Made by a program: the position numbers and the translations under genes. DNA of 64,000 nucleotides from Rhynchopus sp. YZ270_cl-10 (lineage: Eukaryota > Euglenozoa > Diplonemea > Diplonemida > Diplonemidae), in NCBI GenBank assembly GCA_964035575.1, contig OZ037849.1, positions 62,001 through 126,000 of the forward strand, read 5' to 3'. Shown here in pieces: positions 20,725 to 30,055 of this stretch (its first letter is position 1; each line of letters starts with the position of its first letter). The notes beneath the pieces are model-generated. The model saw nothing but the letters and a program-made list of their open reading frames with translations. It was not told the origin of the DNA and ran no database searches.

Positions 20725-22542
20725 TTAACGTGCAACCCTCGGGACACCACGGGTACTGTGGAACGCTGTGGCCTCCCTGCGCAGCTTTGTTTCCTTCTCT
20801 TCAAGGTTCTCACGCTGCTCTCTGAGGCGCACCTCCTGCTCCAGGAGGGGGCGCTCCTGCTCCTCGACCTGGCGGCGGCGGAGGAGCGCAGCTTGGCGCT
20901 CGGCTTCGATTGCCTGCATCTTCTTTTCTTGGTCTTCGATGGCTCTCTGTGCGTCCAGGTGGGAGAGGTGTGCCGCACGCTCCTGCTCTCTCGCGAGCTG
21001 GAGGGCACGTTCGTCGTCGTCGCGCAGGCGTTTCTCTTGCTCCAGCTCGGCTAAGGCTTCTTGAACGCTGTGGTGCAGCTCGCGCTCGTAGGCAATCTTC
21101 TGACTCAGCTCCAGCTCGCATTGCTTCAGGCGCTCCACAGCGAGTTCTGTCTGACGCTTTTCTTCAAGGAGTGCCATGTTCGCTTGCTGTTCGCGTTCGC
21201 GTGCAGCGTCGAGGTCTCCCGACGCCTCTGTTTCCAGCCGCCGTGCACGCTCTGCCTCGCGTTGTGCTTCCAAGACGGCGTTGTGCGCCTGGCGTTCCTT
21301 GTCCTGCATCTTGGCCTGCTCCGCCTCCTGCCATGCAAGCGCCTGCTCGGCAGCGTCCGTCTCGCGTTGTGCCTCGCCGTGGCTCCCAATGCGCTGGCGT
21401 TCGCGCTCCTTCGCAAGCTCCAGCTCTTGAGCCTTCTGTGCACGGTCGCGGAGGTACGCCTCTAGCTCGCGTTGGATATCAGCCAGCTTCGCCTTGGCAC
21501 GGCTCTCGTCCTCAACGGAGTCTGCGACAGCCTGCTCTGCGGCAGTGAGCTTCTTTTCCTGTTGTTGGAAGGTGGCGTGAGGTTGGCACTCTGTCAAAAA
21601 AAAAAAAAGAAAATACAGATACAGATAGTTGAGTACCCAATGCAAGCACAAAAAAAGGCAACGAACATATTATCCTCGCTTCGCTCTTTTGGTCAAATGG
21701 CACGCTCAGAAGAGCCCCGCCTTCTTTTTAAACGCACATTGCGCCATATCACCACATACCTGTGCTGTTGTGCCGTGCTGTGCCTCCACGTGTGCTGCGT
21801 GCGACATGCGTTCGCTCTCTTTGTTAGCTTCGAGCGACTCACGTGCCGCATTGATGGACTGCTTCTGCCTGAAGTCCTCCCAGTAGTCGCGTATCCTGAA
21901 GTACAGAGAGTCGAGCAGTGTAGGGTACATCTCGCAGAAGCGCTGGAACTCTGGCAACGAGAGGAGACCGTCTTGGTTTGTGTCTGCCTTGGCGAAGAGG
22001 TCGGCCACCGTGGCTGCGCTGAAGTCGAAGGCATGCGCACGGAAGGCACGACGGAACTCCTCAGGCTCGACACTGTGGTTGTTGTTCACATCTACCTCCT
22101 CGAAGACAGCACGCACCTTCTCGTCGTGCGTAGCGTTGTCCGACAGTGTCGGGGGCGGTGCACCGACACGTGCCCCAAGGATGCTGTGCGGCACAGCGCG
22201 TGTCGCAGGAGACGCGCTGCGAAGCATAGGCGGCTGCTGTGACGCCAGCTTGCGTGGCGGGGGGATCGGCTTCTGCACCTCGACTACACCTCTGTTGAAG
22301 GCGTACAGCTGCATGTAATCCACCAGCTGCGAGCTTGCCTGCAGGTCCGACCACTTCCCCGCCACTTCGTCGTAGATCTGGATCTTCCCCACATTGAACG
22401 GATGCCCAGGGAACGCCGCACGGTATGTGTCCACCATTGCCGCCTCGAGCTCCTGCACAGTCGGGTGTCCTGCAAAGCCTAGCTCAAAGTTCTGTTTGTC
22501 CCCCGCAACATCGGCAGCGACCAGCAGCGAGAACGCCGCCAT
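20725..22542 (-). CDS. EF-hand and long coiled-coil protein (2 exons)
   Basis: Exon 1 is 22542-21760 and exon 2 is 21588-20725, giving 548 aa. The donor is GTATGT; the acceptor is taken as GACAGAG at 21589, because only that choice keeps the coiled-coil frame (CQPHATFQQQEKKLTAAEQ). Residues 1-85 form a small globular region (FELGFAGHPTVQELEAAMVDTY to YMQLYAFNRG) I cannot name. Two canonical EF-hand loops follow: D151-E162 (DVNNNHSVEPEE) and D187-E198 (DTNQDGLLSLPE). From about 225 to the end it is almost continuous charged coiled coil rich in AEQ/ERE heptads. Calcium binding is well supported by the loops. A cytoskeletal, flagellar or basal-body location is inference from the architecture. 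Confidence 0.85.
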
Positions 22543-23914
22543 CTTGAGGGAAGGGGAGACAGGTGGTTGGCTCTGTAGAGGGGTGCGTGGGGTGCATAAT
22601 AGAACACTAGGGAAAGACAGGGTGGGCACATGATGCTGGGGGGTCAACACCTCAACCAGAGAACAATTTTTAGCGAATTGTTTTTTTCACAGTCTCAAAA
22701 GAGCGCACCGAAATCCGCTGCTAAATCTGCAGCATTACCTAAACCCCTGCAAGCTGTCGCAAAGGCTTTTTCACTTTGTTGGTTTTCTAAGAGAAGGGGT
22801 TCAGAAGGGGCAAAGAAGGCGCATATAGCGTAATCGATATTGTCATATTGAACGTATTAGGAGATAGGTGGGGACTGTGCTGCAATATCTTTAGATGTCG
22901 ACTTCCATGGCCACCGTCCTGCTGTCTAGATGAACCCTTTGTGGGATCTGATGAGCGACCACTCGGGCACCATGGCCACTGTCTCGAAGCACCTCTCTGC
23001 CACGAGGACCGAGTAAACAGAGAAACACCGTAAAAAGCAAACCCGCGTAAGAAGGACGAAGGGCAATAGAGAAAGAGAGAGAGAGAGGTGTAAAGGTTCT
23101 TTTGCACAAAACACACACACACACCGGCAATCGCCCCACACCCATATGGAGGATAGCAAAGTTGGAAGATATGGTTACACATAAAAAGCTTGAAAGATGA
23201 ATGGGCCTCGTGATCAAACATCATGTTTAAAAACGAAGATGCGGGGCAGAAGTACCCCCCTGTGGTGGATAGAACACAACTAAGGCACACAGTCTAGGAT
23301 ATGGTTCAAGAGAAAAGGTTTGGTAAAATGAGTAGAACTCTCTCTGTGTCACCTTTAAAAAAAACTAAAGTTTTAAGCGCACACACCAGCCATGGGCAAT
23401 GTTCCACTCAGGACAACTGCCCACAACTGCTTTCAACAGCCGCCATCATTGGTTCAGGAGGAAAGGAGTCTTGACAGAAAAGGTTTTGGATAATGCAACA
23501 AAAACAACGCATAAATCCCAATGCCATTGGGCACTGTTCCGCTCTCAGGACAACTACCCAAAACTGTTTTCAACACACCACGAAGGAGCGTGTACATCTA
23601 TTGTCATGCTCACTTGCCCCTTTCCCTCTCCACCCCTTCGCCCCTCCCGCTTTCTCGACAAGAGCATAAGTCGTGATTTTTTGCTAAGAAGTCCCCCTTT
23701 GGCCTTCGGACACAAAATCGAAATATTTTTGCCATTGCAACACCCTCACCCCGTCCCCTCTCCCTCCTCTCTCTTTGCCTCACTCCTAAATAATATTCTG
23801 CATGGACAACCCTGCTGAACTTCATCTGAAGGGTCAGGATTTGGGACAAACGAAACTAAACTGTTGACGGTCCTGAAAAGACTGGGGTGTGTAGCGTGGC
23901 AACGAGGAATGGAC
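22543..23914. other. Spacer with a short tandem duplication
   Basis: No gene is supported. A ~55-bp segment at 23393-23445 (gggcaatgttccactcagga and following) is repeated at 23530-23583 with changes. A diverged AAGATGA-type word lies near 23195. Confidence 0.5.
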
Positions 23915-26653
23915 TCAGCTCTGCAGACTTGCCAGCATGGACTCGCTGTTCGCAGCTGCCTGGCGTGCGAGGACGCTGAGCTGGCTGTCGGCACGGCCCA
24001 GCTGTGTTGCATCTATTGTCCTTGCAAGGTCTGAATATGCCGAGACAAACTGCGACTCACACTCCTTCCGTACTGCAGGCGCCGTGGACACGACGTGCCG
24101 TGCGAGCCGCGTCACCACACCACGCATTTCCTCAGAGATCTTGACGCAGAGCTTCAGCATCACACCAAGCGGCCCTGCTGGGTCGGGCTCGTGTGCATCT
24201 AGGCTTAGGTTCTGCTGATACACCAACCTCCGCGCAAGCCCCGTCATCTCGACCGCAAAGCTCGCCACAGACTGCACAGTGTCAATCAGGATGCGTCCTT
24301 GCAGCGTGTCCTTCAGCTTCGCCTTCTCCTTCTCGAGGCGTTGTTGGTAGCGTGTCATAAGCTTGTCCGCCACTTTGAGGGCAGAGGCGGTTGTGAGGGA
24401 GTGCTGGTAGAGTGCAGCAAGGACGTCGACCACCCACACCGCCTTTGCTACTGAGTCTGTGTGCATGAGGCAGCAGATGTAAAGGTGCACGACAGCAGAG
24501 CACTGCACGTCGAGCACCTTGGTGATGCTGTCGCCGTCCTCAATGATCGTCACAATGCGTGCCGCTGCCTCGGGTGCGTACGTCATGCCTGTCACCAGGC
24601 GGAGGCGGCGCAGCTCGAGTAGAGCAGACGCGACGGTCTCGGGCGGCACGCGGCTGATGTGCCCAGCATCGTCGTCCTCAACACGCTCGTCCCCAATCAT
24701 CTCGCCACAGAGCAGCACAATCGCCTCAATAACCGCCTCATCGTCCATCCCGCTGCACTCCCCCAGACGCCGTGCAGTCAGCAGGAAGAAGTCCGTCCCC
24801 AGCGTCCAGCTGTACCGCGCAAGTCCGTCCACGAGCTTGAGGTACAGCTCCGGCTGGATGGCGACAAGGAAGAGCTCGATGCGCTCCTTCTCGCTGTCGT
24901 CGAACAGCGCCTCGATGCCGTCCTCCATCGCCGTGCCCGTCAGGTCCACTGTACATCCACTGGGCTGCTGGATGAACGAACCCTTCCGCTTCATCGACCC
25001 CTGCACACCCACACCTAAGTTCGTGCTGGAGCCGCCTACCTCAGGCACAGCAGCAGGCGCCTCGCTGTCCAAATGTTGCCAGCGGTCAAGAAGCTTTGCC
25101 ACACAGAGGTGCTCCCCGACAAGCGAGACCAACCCTTTCCAGTCCCCCTCAGCGTGGAGATATCCTATAAGCACGTTCAGCTGCTGGCTTTTGAAGCCCG
25201 ATCCAGGTGTGTACGCCATCAGCGGCGGAATGCTGCGACGGCACGCAGCCACGTCTGTGCGAAAGGCCGCGACCGCATCCGCCAACAGACCCCCCCTTGG
25301 CAGCTCCTCGGGCACATGCTTGCGCAGGATGCTCGCCACCTGCAGCGCCGCCTTAGCGTTTCCTTCACGTGTCAACGTCTTGACCGTTGTCTTCACCATC
25401 TGCTCCGCCTGCCGCAGATCCCTTAGATACACCAACCGCCTGCAAGCCTCTACTGGGTCACCATCCTTAAAATGCCCTAAGCTCTCGAGAAACGTTGGAG
25501 ACAGGCCTATGGAGGTCACTTCGCCAGACATGGACGCGAAGGTGACTGTGGACATATGGTCTGTGGGCGCTGCTGTGAAGGAGAGCCCTACACAGGGGTG
25601 GTCGTGGCTGGGCGACGCGACGACCTGGGGTGTGTCGTCTGCAAGGGAGAGCAGCGTGGTGCGCCCCATCATGCCTGTGAGCGCAATGTACTCAGCGTGT
25701 AGAGGCGACCAGCTGACACCACGCACCACTCCGACATTGTGGTTCGCGGACAGGACAGCGCCGGCACTGCCAGACATCCGTATGTCCCACACCTTCACAT
25801 CCCCCGAATCAGTCGCAGTCAAACACAAATGCGCCATCAACGGCGAAAAGCGCACCCCCCGCACCGGCCCCGTATGCGCAACAGGCGCCTTCCAAATAAA
25901 GTCCTTTTTGCTCCGCAGATCGCTCACCTTGGCACCCCCCGTCGCAGCGCCTGTTGCTACAACATTATCCATAGTAGGGCTGTAGTGTGCACACAGCACT
26001 GTCCCCGAGGATGTTCGTACTGGCTGCCCCTCCGGAGAGCCCTCTATGTCCCACTGATGCACTTTGTTTGTTTCAACACCAAGCAGCTTGCGTCCACACG
26101 GCGCCACCTCAACCGCCACGACACAGCTGCTGTAGCACCATTTGTAGGGCGACACGGAGACACTCCTGGTCGCCTTCATTCTGTCGACCGCTATGGTATG
26201 TGCTGTGGTGCAATCAAAGGCGGATGTGCTTGCTGCGTCCTGAGGACCGACGCCTGGGTACAGAAGAATCCGCCCTTCAGTGGTGCCAAAGGCGAGCAGG
26301 TCGGAGGGAGCCCAGTGCACCGCTGTCGCAGGGAAATGCACTGGAACATTTGAAAGGCGTTTGTGCGTCTTTTGTGTACGGAGTTGGATGAACGCGATTG
26401 AATTTGCAGCAGCACGGCCACCATGTGGTGCACCGTGCGCGGTCGCTGCAACAGCGATGCTCCCCTCCGGGTGTGCGGTGAAGACCCGTGTGTCGGACGG
26501 CTGCTCAGGACGCGGCAGGTGACGCACCACAAGCGCTTCAGACGCACCACTGGAGTGCTCGCTTGCCAGAACACCCCCACCACGTCTCCATGTCCCGTCC
26601 AGAACCTTCACCGCAGGGCTGCCCCCGGTCGACTCCCTCGTCGCGCGCATCAT
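23915..26653 (-). CDS. WD40-repeat / alpha-helical protein (912 aa)
   Basis: The start is placed at the MMRATRES pair (26653 or 26650), because the longer frame lacks conserved sequence. The N-terminal half carries WD40 repeats; the clearest is AHTGPVRGVRFSPLMAHLC ending DVKVWDIR, with neighbours ending HQWDIEG and KVSDLRS. After about residue 400 the sequence changes to helical stretches (AALQVASILRKHVPEE, LLADAVAAFRTDVAACRR) and ends in a helix-rich domain (KLMTRYQQRLEKEKAKLKD, CVKISEEMRGVVTRLARHV). WD40 followed by a helical solenoid is the layout of coat, Sec31-like and intraflagellar-transport proteins, but I see no diagnostic motif, so the specific role is open. The gene is intronless as far as can be seen. 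Confidence 0.8.
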   Translation of the reverse strand: MMRATRESTGGSPAVKVLDGTWRRGGGVLASEHSSGASEALVVRHLPRPEQPSDTRVFTAHPEGSIAVAATAHGAPHGGRAAANSIAFIQLRTQKTHKRLSNVPVHFPATAVHWAPSDLLAFGTTEGRILLYPGVGPQDAASTSAFDCTTAHTIAVDRMKATRSVSVSPYKWCYSSCVVAVEVAPCGRKLLGVETNKVHQWDIEGSPEGQPVRTSSGTVLCAHYSPTMDNVVATGAATGGAKVSDLRSKKDFIWKAPVAHTGPVRGVRFSPLMAHLCLTATDSGDVKVWDIRMSGSAGAVLSANHNVGVVRGVSWSPLHAEYIALTGMMGRTTLLSLADDTPQVVASPSHDHPCVGLSFTAAPTDHMSTVTFASMSGEVTSIGLSPTFLESLGHFKDGDPVEACRRLVYLRDLRQAEQMVKTTVKTLTREGNAKAALQVASILRKHVPEELPRGGLLADAVAAFRTDVAACRRSIPPLMAYTPGSGFKSQQLNVLIGYLHAEGDWKGLVSLVGEHLCVAKLLDRWQHLDSEAPAAVPEVGGSSTNLGVGVQGSMKRKGSFIQQPSGCTVDLTGTAMEDGIEALFDDSEKERIELFLVAIQPELYLKLVDGLARYSWTLGTDFFLLTARRLGECSGMDDEAVIEAIVLLCGEMIGDERVEDDDAGHISRVPPETVASALLELRRLRLVTGMTYAPEAAARIVTIIEDGDSITKVLDVQCSAVVHLYICCLMHTDSVAKAVWVVDVLAALYQHSLTTASALKVADKLMTRYQQRLEKEKAKLKDTLQGRILIDTVQSVASFAVEMTGLARRLVYQQNLSLDAHEPDPAGPLGVMLKLCVKISEEMRGVVTRLARHVVSTAPAVRKECESQFVSAYSDLARTIDATQLGRADSQLSVLARQAAANSESMLASLQS

Positions 26654-26780
26654 AAGCTTGATGCCCTCAAGAGGATAGTCTGGATGCTTCCTTAGAGGGC
26701 TTTGAAAGGAAAGTAGAGGGGGTGGGAAGAATCGACCTGAAATGTGTGGGGAGTGTGTGGGGAGGGAAAGAAAGTTGGCT

Positions 26781-27010
26781 TGAAATACAAAAGCCCTCTT
26801 GTGGCAGTGTATTATCCCGGGGTCCTGCAAACCATGCAAACCCTACATCCATTTCGTTACGTCTGATATTGCCGTACTCCCGCTTCCACGCATCGGTCAG
26901 ACGAATGGGAATCATTGGAGGAGACACAAGGTGCTGTGCGCTGCAGGGCTTCGTTTTGCAGTGTGGGTGAGACTATGATGGAGTACAATTATTCGCTAAT
27001 CCGGGCGGAA
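26781..27010 (+). repeat. TTGAAATACAAA dispersed repeat, near-full copy
   Basis: Runs from tgaaatacaaaagccctctt to cgctaatccgggcggaa. It aligns with 60903-61200 over most of its length through shared words such as tccatttcgt, ctactcccgcttccac, cagtgtgggagaggct and gggcggaa. There is no obvious ORF and no terminal inverted repeat. Confidence 0.65.
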
Positions 27011-27290
27011 AGAAAATAATGGGGTTATTTGAAGAAACGATAACAACATGGAACGGGAGGTGGGTGAGTTCTTTAGAGTACACTGGGGGTTTGTTTTGTT
27101 TCTGGTGGGGGGGAGATTTGAGTGGGAAGAGGGGTTGTTTCTGGCCCAAATTTCGAAAAAAATGGGTTTGTGACACCCATTCCTTAAGGATACTGTACAC
27201 CATGCCTGGTCCAAAGATAAGCACATTGCACTGTACGCCAGGGGGTAATATTTGAGTAATAAGTGAAAATGAAGCACGGCAAAAAAAATT

Positions 27291-27322
27291 AAGATGACCT
27301 GAGCCTCTCAGTTTAGTCACCT
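27291..27322 (+). repeat. AAGATGA-family stem-loop
   Basis: AAGATGA, cctgag, CCTCTCA, gttta, then GTCACCTTT. The outer arms AAGATGA and TCACCTT pair with one mismatch. The inner stem is weakened. Confidence 0.6.
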
Positions 27323-27396
27323 TTGCTCAGCGTGTCATTATCGCACAGCATCAGGTGACTGCGAAAATGGGGGTGGTGAAATGTAAGAAAATTTCT

Positions 27397-27429
27397 AAGA
27401 TGAACGTGTCTCTCGTGCACACACATCTG
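27397..27429 (+). repeat. AAGATGA-family stem-loop
   Basis: AAGATGAAC, GTGTC, TCTC, GTGCAC, then ACACATCT. AAGATG pairs with the CATCT of the right arm. Confidence 0.6.
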
Positions 27430-28055
27430 TAAAGACGAAAGCCCACCCCACCCTACCGAAGCATGCATCCTACAATGGGGTTGTGCATTTCAAATGTCGA
27501 ATTGCGTTTTGTATTTCTTGGTTTTCGTCCTTGAAACTACAGTACTCCGGATATGTTGGGCGTCCGAAAACAGGCGCTAAATTGCCAAATCCGTCTTGGG
27601 TTTCTGGTTGGATTTTGACGCTAACTAAAGTTTCTTGGAGTACAGTAAATTGCAAGACGAACCTAAGTACTGTCATCTTGAAACACCAGGTGACAGATAT
27701 CTACATCACGCGACGACCCTAACCAGTGGGGGGAGTGAGGAAATACTCAGAGCAATAACGTAGGTCGCAAGACACGACACCAAAAACCACACGACGGTGA
27801 AGTAAATTACTTGACTTTGTGATTTACGTACTTATGGTTTCACCGTTGTAAGCCAACGGTAAAAACCACGAGCTAAAAAAAACCACAAAGCCACGTCCTT
27901 TACTTCATCGTCCTGCACCTCCCTCTCCCCCCTTTCCCCCCGCTCTCTCAAATATCGAAAAACAGAACATAACAGAATTGGACAATTTGGACGGACATGA
28001 CAAAATAGTGAGGTGGAACATAGTAGATAATCAATACAAAAAAAGGTAAAAAAAA

Positions 28056-28112
28056 ACGAAAGTGAAGTTGACAGTGCAACGTCTCTGGGACACAGAACAC
28101 TGACACTCCGCT
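28056..28112 (+). repeat. CCTCT-core dispersed repeat copy
   Basis: gaagttgacagtgcaacgtc, then tctgggacacagaacactga and cactccgctgg. It matches the 16192 copy but lacks the right half of the palindrome. Confidence 0.6.
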
Positions 28113-28138
28113 GGAGAAGAAAAAAAAACCCCTTGTAA

Positions 28139-28172
28139 GAAGATGTATGTGCCTCTCGTGCACACATATCTT
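28139..28172 (+). repeat. AAGATG-family stem-loop
   Basis: AAGATGTATGTGC, loop CTCTC, then GTGCACACATATCTT. TATGTGC and GCACATA-like arms pair, with AAGAT and ATCTT closing the base. Confidence 0.7.
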
Positions 28173-28198
28173 CAACAAAAAACAAAATGAATTTGAAA

Positions 28199-28232
28199 AA
28201 AGATGACTGTGTCTCGCAGTGCACACATCTTA
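28199..28232 (+). repeat. AAGATG-family stem-loop
   Basis: AAGATGACTGTG, loop tctcgcag, then TGCACACATCTT. AAGATG pairs perfectly with CATCTT and TGTG with CACA. It lies only 27 nt from the previous copy. Confidence 0.7.
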
Positions 28233-28947
28233 TAAAAAAAGGGGGTTGAGTGGAGAAAAAAGAGAGAAAAAAGGAAAAAGGTTAGTAAGATGAGCACAAG
28301 CTTCTCGTTTGCTTCGATAATGAAACACCCCCCCTCTATGTGTGTTCGTTTTTTGTTGGCTAGTCCATCAAAGAAAAGAAAACTGATGAACTGAAGCCTC
28401 TCGTGTCTATTAGCACAAGGTGGCTAGTGTCTTTGATAAGACCCCTGAGTACCCACCTCACATGGCACACATTCTGGCCCCCGCTCAGGGGGTAACATCG
28501 GAATGATGAGGCTACAGGTAGGGTATGAAGTAACCAGGTAATGTGTTTTAGGTGTACCAAGAAAATGTGACTTGAAATACAAAGTCCCGTGGCACGTGGC
28601 CAGACAGAACAAGAGGGGTAGGTAAAAGACCAAAAAATATGTAAAAGCATTTTGTTGTGTGTCAGGGTCATCCTCGGGAATCTACACGAACACAACTGAA
28701 ACACTGGACACCCTCGGTAGCCTCCCCCTCACTCTCCCTGCGATACCCCCCACCCTTTTGAGGCTAGATAAGACAGTGTCTTGCTTTTTTTGTTATGTCG
28801 ACAATCGCCTAAGCCGAGGTGGCAGCTTGGCTGGTCACTCAATGCTGGCCGGAGCCATTTTTTTTTTTTTTTGTTTTTGTTTTACAGAAGGCAGAGAGAG
28901 ATCCATAGGCCATAACTAGTTTGGTCCGTGAAGGACCCCTTGATGCC

Positions 28948-29152
28948 GTCACGTCGCACCACAACTCACAACTGCCCTTGGCGCCGCAGTGCGTCGATCG
29001 GATCGGCCCCCACCCTGTCGCTCCTGCTTGTTGTGACAGGGGCCGTGCTTGGGCCCTGTGCTCCACTGCGGAACGGCAACGTGCCACGTGGCGGTGGTGT
29101 GCCGGGTGTGTGTGTTGGACTGCTCACCTCGTTTCTGTTGCACAAAAAATAG
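28948..29152 (+). other. GC-rich open frame, possible small protein or relic
   Basis: An island of coding-like base composition in AT-rich spacer. The plus-strand frame begins at an ATG at 28952 (MPSRRTTTHNCPWRRS) and gives 66 aa with an Arg-rich start, one hydrophobic stretch (TLSLLLVVTGAVLG) and a Gly-rich end. It would be the only plus-strand gene in the window. No family is recognised, and a pseudogene or exon is equally possible. Confidence 0.2.
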
Positions 29153-29413
29153 GTTTGTGTTGGGTTTTGTAAAAACATTTATGTCATGTGTGGCTGCCAT
29201 TTTTATCACAAAAAATACAGCAGGGCCGCTGTGGGTCCTGCAATCTTCCACCTTCATCTCTGCATGCTATGATATTGGGCTACAAGCGAAAGGTGGCATT
29301 TCCATTATTTCAAAACTAATTCACAACCCCCAATATGCATTTCTAAGATACCTTATCAAAGGAAAAGAAGACTATCGCATCAGATAGCTGATTCAAAAAA
29401 AAGAAAAGTTTAT

Positions 29414-29448
29414 AAGATGATCCTAAGCCTCTCGTGCTTAGTCACCTT
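29414..29448 (+). repeat. AAGATGA-family stem-loop (type copy)
   Basis: AAGATGA, TC, CTAAG, loop CCTCTCGTG, CTTAG, TCACCTT. CTAAG and CTTAG pair perfectly and the outer arms pair with one A-C mismatch. This is the cleanest member of the family. Confidence 0.75.
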
Positions 29449-29589
29449 AGTTAAAAAAATTCTAAGATGCATTCGTAGCCGCTAACGTAGACGCTACGAT
29501 ATGGATTGCACTTTTCATCATCAAAATTGGTTCACCTCTAAGCCCTCTAAAAAGCTGAAGCACAACAAGGGGTGGGGTGGGATGCATAC

Positions 29590-29651
29590 TTCCCCTGTCT
29601 GCTCATCCTCAGCAACGAGGCACTCCCTGAAGACGCTTTGAACAACTTGTC
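29590..29651 (-). other. Possible downstream exon of the kinesin gene
   Basis: A GC-rich 62-nt block is bounded by a good acceptor (CCCCACAG ending at 29652) and a GTATGC donor at 29589. If spliced from the donor at 30091 it reads DKLFKASSGSASLLRMSRQG. Another frame (QVVQSVFRECLVAEDEQTGE) looks more protein-like but would need an unseen exon in between. Assignment is tentative. Confidence 0.35.
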
Positions 29652-30055
29652 CTGTGGGGAGGGGAGGGGGGTGTGTGGAGGGTGGAGGGAAATTACAGAA
29701 GAAATAGTAACTCTGATAGGTAAGTAAAAGGAAAAAGGTTTTTTTTTCGTTGATTGCACAATTACCCTGTTGGAGGGGTGATTGGCGACCGTATCTGAGG
29801 AACTATTTCTCCTTTAAGCTACGCTTGTAGGTATAAGAAAAGATTATTGGACCTTCAGCCTCCCACTGCTTCACCTTGTGGCATAAGGCGTTAGAATGGT
29901 TTAGTTTTCCCCCTGCACCCTCTTCGTTCTGCTTTCGAGTAAAGGGTCCCCCAAATAAGTCCGATTCCAAATAACGTTTTTTAAGTCTTCGAGCAACCAC
30001 CAAATAAACAACTCATTTGGGCCCCTATATCGTGTTTAATTATTGTCGACAAACG

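Larger units (their letters stand above)
26654..29589. other. Repeat-rich spacer between WD40 and kinesin genes
   Basis: No gene is firmly supported in this 2.9 kb. It contains the long dispersed repeat at 26781-27010, at least six AAGATGA-family stem-loops (27291, 27397, 28139, 28199, 28287, 29414), one CCTCT-core repeat (28056-28112), a short TTGAAATACAAA copy near 28572, and a GC-rich open frame at 28948-29152. Confidence 0.55.

Noticed and set aside
29803-30003. Minus-strand 66-aa frame (RRLKKRYLESDLFGGPFTRK) between kinesin exons
   Set aside because: AT-rich composition, no good splice sites at its edges, and no similarity I recognise; left unannotated as an exon.
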